From assembly GCF_001513745.1 (NCBI RefSeq), contig NZ_CP013380.1:1488001-1552000 (forward strand): a DNA stretch of 64,000 bases, read 5' to 3'. The number at the start of each line of letters is the position of its first letter. Position 1 is the first letter of the stretch. This stretch comes from Burkholderia humptydooensis. GTDB taxonomy: Bacteria > Pseudomonadota > Gammaproteobacteria > Burkholderiales > Burkholderiaceae. A model generated the notes under the pieces. It worked only from the letters and a program-made list of their open reading frames with translations. It had not been told where the DNA came from and did not search any database. Positions 61,931-64,000 of the stretch are shown in pieces. A program made the position numbers and the translations under genes.

Positions 61931-62337
61931 TTGGCGGTCACTATCAAAGCGACTAGCAAAACACTCGGCGCTTCAACAGCCCGTCCCAGCCGAAAATTCA
62001 GTCAACCTCCATCGGTTCCTGAGCGCAAGGATACCCTAGACAATGGATTTCGATCGTTCCGTGGCGAGATGAGCGGCGGCTAGGGCTCCGGCCGCGCCAT
62101 GACACAAGGTGTCCGGTGCTAGAACGGCGTGTGGCGCAGATCGCCTTGCGCGCACTGAGACCGTCCGACGCCTTCCGTATATATAGAATGGCGACTGTCG
62201 TCGTCCGCACGAAGGTCGTGAGCATTGTAATAGAGCCAGCCTAGAACGCTGGAACATCGAATGAGCCCCTGCCGTTGATGCGGGCGACTTTGTGCAAATG
62301 AGTACGCTAGGTTTGGGGCAATAACCAAGGAGGCGCG
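61931..62337. other. Start of accessory segment after tRNA-Ser, no recognised gene
   Basis: Composition and codon patterns depart from the core genes. Short frames on both strands have no recognisable family. No repeat of the tRNA 3' end was seen in the visible part. It probably holds decayed sequence of an integrated element. Confidence 0.45.
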
Positions 62338-62742
62338 ATGGCGGGGGCAATGCGAGAAGGCGTGATGACGGAGGCAGACACTTGCCGTGAATTCGTCACG
62401 CCGCGATTGATCGAGGCCGGCTGGGCAACAGAGGGTCATGCCATTGGCGAACAGCGCACTTTCACTGATGGCCGCATCATGGTCAGCGGGGGCAAGGTGT
62501 GGCGTGGCAAGCAAAAACGGGCCGATTACCTGCTCTTTTTCGACGCGACTTTCCGCTGGCAGTGGTGGAGGCCAAGGAAATAGGCATGCCCGCTGAAACC
62601 GGGGGGGCAGCAGGCGCGTGAGTACGCGGAAATCCTCGGCCTCAAGTTTGCGTACGCCACCAACGGCCACCGCATCATCGAGATCGACTACCCCACCGGG
62701 ACGGAGCGGGAAGTTGAACGCTATGACGCTCATCGAACCCTA
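62338..62742 (+). pseudogene. Broken remnant of type I restriction HsdR (EcoEI-type R subunit) N-terminus
   Basis: The first frame reads MAGAMREGVMTEADTCREF onward with the N-terminal nuclease-domain pattern of HsdR (VTPRLIEAGW, RADYLL). Near 62545 similarity moves to another frame (DFPLAVVEAKEIGMPAETG). It moves back after a run of seven G at 62601-62607 (QAREYAEILGLKFAYATNGHRI onward). Similarity ends near 62740, where a full R subunit would continue for hundreds of residues. So it has two frameshifts and a truncation. No hsdM or hsdS is nearby. Confidence 0.8.
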
Positions 62743-62829
62743 GGTGTTGCGCGATGCCGACACGGAATGAAGGAAGTGTTTCCAGAGTGGATCATTCTAT
62801 CTAATTCGCCGATGTCGCGTGCACTGTGA

Positions 62830-63127
62830 GCGAGTTCAAAGAACGATGACGGAAGACGGCAAAATGCGCGCGAATGGATGTCGAGATGCCATGCATTTCG
62901 CTTGGCCTGTACAAGACGTTCACCTGCAATAAACGTAGTGAGGATGACTTAACGAGTATTCGTACTCGTGGATCACTCTAGATCCAATGCTCCAATTCTG
63001 ACACCGTCACCACCCCTGGTTCAGCCAACGAAATCAGTTCGCGATGCACCGCTGTATCTTCACGCAAGAGCCGCCCCAGTTGCGGCAACAATGGGGGCGT
63101 GGGTGTATCACGCGATTCACGAGCGTG
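62830..63127. other. Non-coding stretch between the hsdR remnant and the TetR gene
   Basis: No gene, RNA or clear repeat was recognised in about 300 lower-GC bases. Confidence 0.45.
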
Positions 63128-63721
63128 CTAGGCAGGAAGTAGACCGGCCGCACGATAGCCGTCGATCAATGTGTCGTAAAGGGAGACGTCCGAACGGCTC
63201 CTCGCAATGAGCTGTGCGCCAGCTACAGCAGCGAAGATGGCGCGGGCCCGTTGATCACTCCTTTTTGAGTCAACAACCTCCGCCGATGAGAGAGCCTTGC
63301 TCAGCCAAGCAATGTGCACCTCAGCGAAGGTTCGGACTTCTTTCATCACTTCATCGGGAAGGTCATCGCTTTCGGCAGCCATGAAACTGCACAAGCAGAT
63401 CCGATTTGCGTTTTCCAGCGCCTTGCGGAACGTTTCGGGATAGCGGTGCAGGCAGTGCAACGGGTCCGGGGATTCGGCCTGGAGGGCTTCAAGAACCGCT
63501 GCCGAGTCCTCCCAATAGCGTCGTGCCACCGCTGCACCGAGGTTGGCCTTGTTTGCGAAGTGGTGATAGATGCTAGCGGGTCTGATACCGACGTCTTCCG
63601 CGAGATCCCGAAAATTCAACCCACTGTAGCCGTGGGCCTGAGCAATCTTCGTGGCCGCCGCCAGGATCCGCTCCCTGGAGCCTGTGTTCGATTCGTTCTT
63701 CACTTGTACGGTTCTCCGCAT
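63128..63721 (-). CDS. TetR-family transcriptional regulator
   Basis: 197 residues from the ATG at 63721 (MRRTVQVKNESNTGSRERIL). The N-terminal helix-turn-helix reads ILAAATKIAQAHGYSGLNFRDLAEDVGIRPASIYHHFANKA in outline. The C-terminal ligand domain is typical in size. It is divergent from the glutathione S-transferase gene, with a perfect palindrome between them, so it most likely represses that gene and itself. It lies in the lower-GC right end, so it may be part of the acquired segment. The ligand is unknown. Confidence 0.93.
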   Translation of the reverse strand: MRRTVQVKNESNTGSRERILAAATKIAQAHGYSGLNFRDLAEDVGIRPASIYHHFANKANLGAAVARRYWEDSAAVLEALQAESPDPLHCLHRYPETFRKALENANRICLCSFMAAESDDLPDEVMKEVRTFAEVHIAWLSKALSSAEVVDSKRSDQRARAIFAAVAGAQLIARSRSDVSLYDTLIDGYRAAGLLPA

Positions 63722-63734
63722 CGACGACTCAGTG

Positions 63735-63763
63735 TTGACAACCCGGATTGTAACGCATATGGT
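63735..63763 (+). promoter_or_regulatory. Promoter of the GST gene
   Basis: A perfect -35 TTGACA at 63735-63740, a 17-base spacer and TATGGT at 63758-63763, pointing at the gene starting at 63828. The expected start point near 63770 lies inside the palindrome. Confidence 0.75.
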
Positions 63764-63767
63764 AAAT

Positions 63768-63781
63768 CTAACGAACGTTAG
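63768..63781. promoter_or_regulatory. Probable TetR-type operator
   Basis: CTAACGAACGTTAG has arms CTAACG and CGTTAG around AA. It sits between the divergent regulator and GST genes, overlapping the expected transcription start of the latter, the classic place for TetR-family repression. Confidence 0.75.
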
Positions 63782-63827
63782 GTAGACAATGTCGTTCGCC
63801 ACAACACAACCGCGGAAGGAAAGCCAA

Positions 63828-64000
63828 ATGAGTGCTACTGCAACGAGCATCAATGACCATCAATTGTCGACGATGACGATTTATGACTTCCCGCAAGGGC
63901 CGTATCCGACGCGTGTTCGCATTGCGTTGGCGGAAAAGAATCTGCAATCGCGAGTGCGTTTCGTGCTGGTCGATCTGTACGCGGGCGAGCACAAGAAGCC
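63828..64000 (+). CDS. Glutathione S-transferase, N-terminal part (cut by window edge)
   Basis: 57 complete codons are visible from the ATG at 63828, which has GGAAGGAAAG upstream. After a leader of 15-16 residues comes MTIYDFPQGPYPTRVRIALAEK and VRFVLVDLYAGEHKKP, the thioredoxin-like first strand-helix-strand of GST enzymes; the glutathione-binding region would follow. The upstream promoter and operator suggest it is induced when the TetR-type repressor binds its ligand. The rest lies outside the window. Confidence 0.85.
   Translation, partial: MSATATSINDHQLSTMTIYDFPQGPYPTRVRIALAEKNLQSRVRFVLVDLYAGEHKK

Noticed and set aside
62119..62733. 204-codon minus-strand frame over the hsdR remnant
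   Set aside because: The plus strand shows the HsdR pattern in shifting frames; the minus translation has no recognisable family.

Overview
The window looks like a stretch of the main chromosome of a Burkholderia species, most likely the B. pseudomallei/thailandensis group. This rests on very high GC, strong GC-ending codon use, and Burkholderia-type gene order (iscRSUA-hscBA-fdx-iscX, recJ-prfB-lysS, pyrG-kdsA-eno-ftsB, dapA-bamC, cysS-alkA-accA-tilS-lysC). I could not run a database search, so all family calls come from reading motifs, lengths and gene order.

Layout. 1-3.2 kb: a truncated IclR-type regulator divergent from a LutA/LutB-like lactate oxidation pair, then a small membrane protein. 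3.2-9.8 kb: a low-molecular-weight phosphatase and the complete ISC iron-sulfur assembly operon, with two IscR boxes embedded in its promoter and a possible internal terminator between iscA and hscB. 9.9-16.7 kb (minus strand): a glycine-zipper envelope protein, lysS, prfB with the conserved programmed +1 frameshift, recJ, and an RpfE/phosphoglycerate-mutase-like protein. 17-23.4 kb: lolC-lolD lipoprotein release transporter, tatD, comEC and an alpha/beta hydrolase. 23.45-24.8 kb: an IS110-family insertion sequence, followed by a 66-bp tandem duplication just before pyrG. 25-29.5 kb: pyrG, kdsA, eno, ftsB. 29.5-38.9 kb: a lipoprotein, hslO, a gamma-carbonic-anhydrase-like protein, a DUF455 protein, a hydrolase, a PHP phosphoesterase with a YciO-like protein, an M50 protease, trpS, a methyltransferase and dapA. 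39-47.3 kb: bamC, an MBL-fold hydrolase, an Ala-rich lipoprotein, a RoxA-like oxygenase, slyD, an exported protein and mutS. 47.3-48.8 kb: an AT-richer, gene-poor stretch ending in a small secreted protein. 49-60 kb: suhB, trmJ, cysE, an lpxH/cyclophilin/TPR operon, cysS, alkA-like, accA and tilS. 60.4-61.9 kb: lysC and tRNA-Ser(GCT).

The only clearly accessory DNA is the IS110 copy and the right-hand end after the tRNA-Ser gene. That end has lower GC, carries a broken type I restriction (HsdR) remnant, and holds a divergent TetR/glutathione S-transferase pair with a clean operator and promoter. It reads as the eroded start of a tRNA-associated island that continues beyond the window.

I did not find a convincing new multi-gene system. 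The most checkable observations are the IS110 ends and possible bridge RNA, the duplication in frame with pyrG, the possible internal start for an aspartokinase beta subunit, the isc operon control signals, the TetR/GST module, and the unexplained 47.3-48.8 kb stretch.
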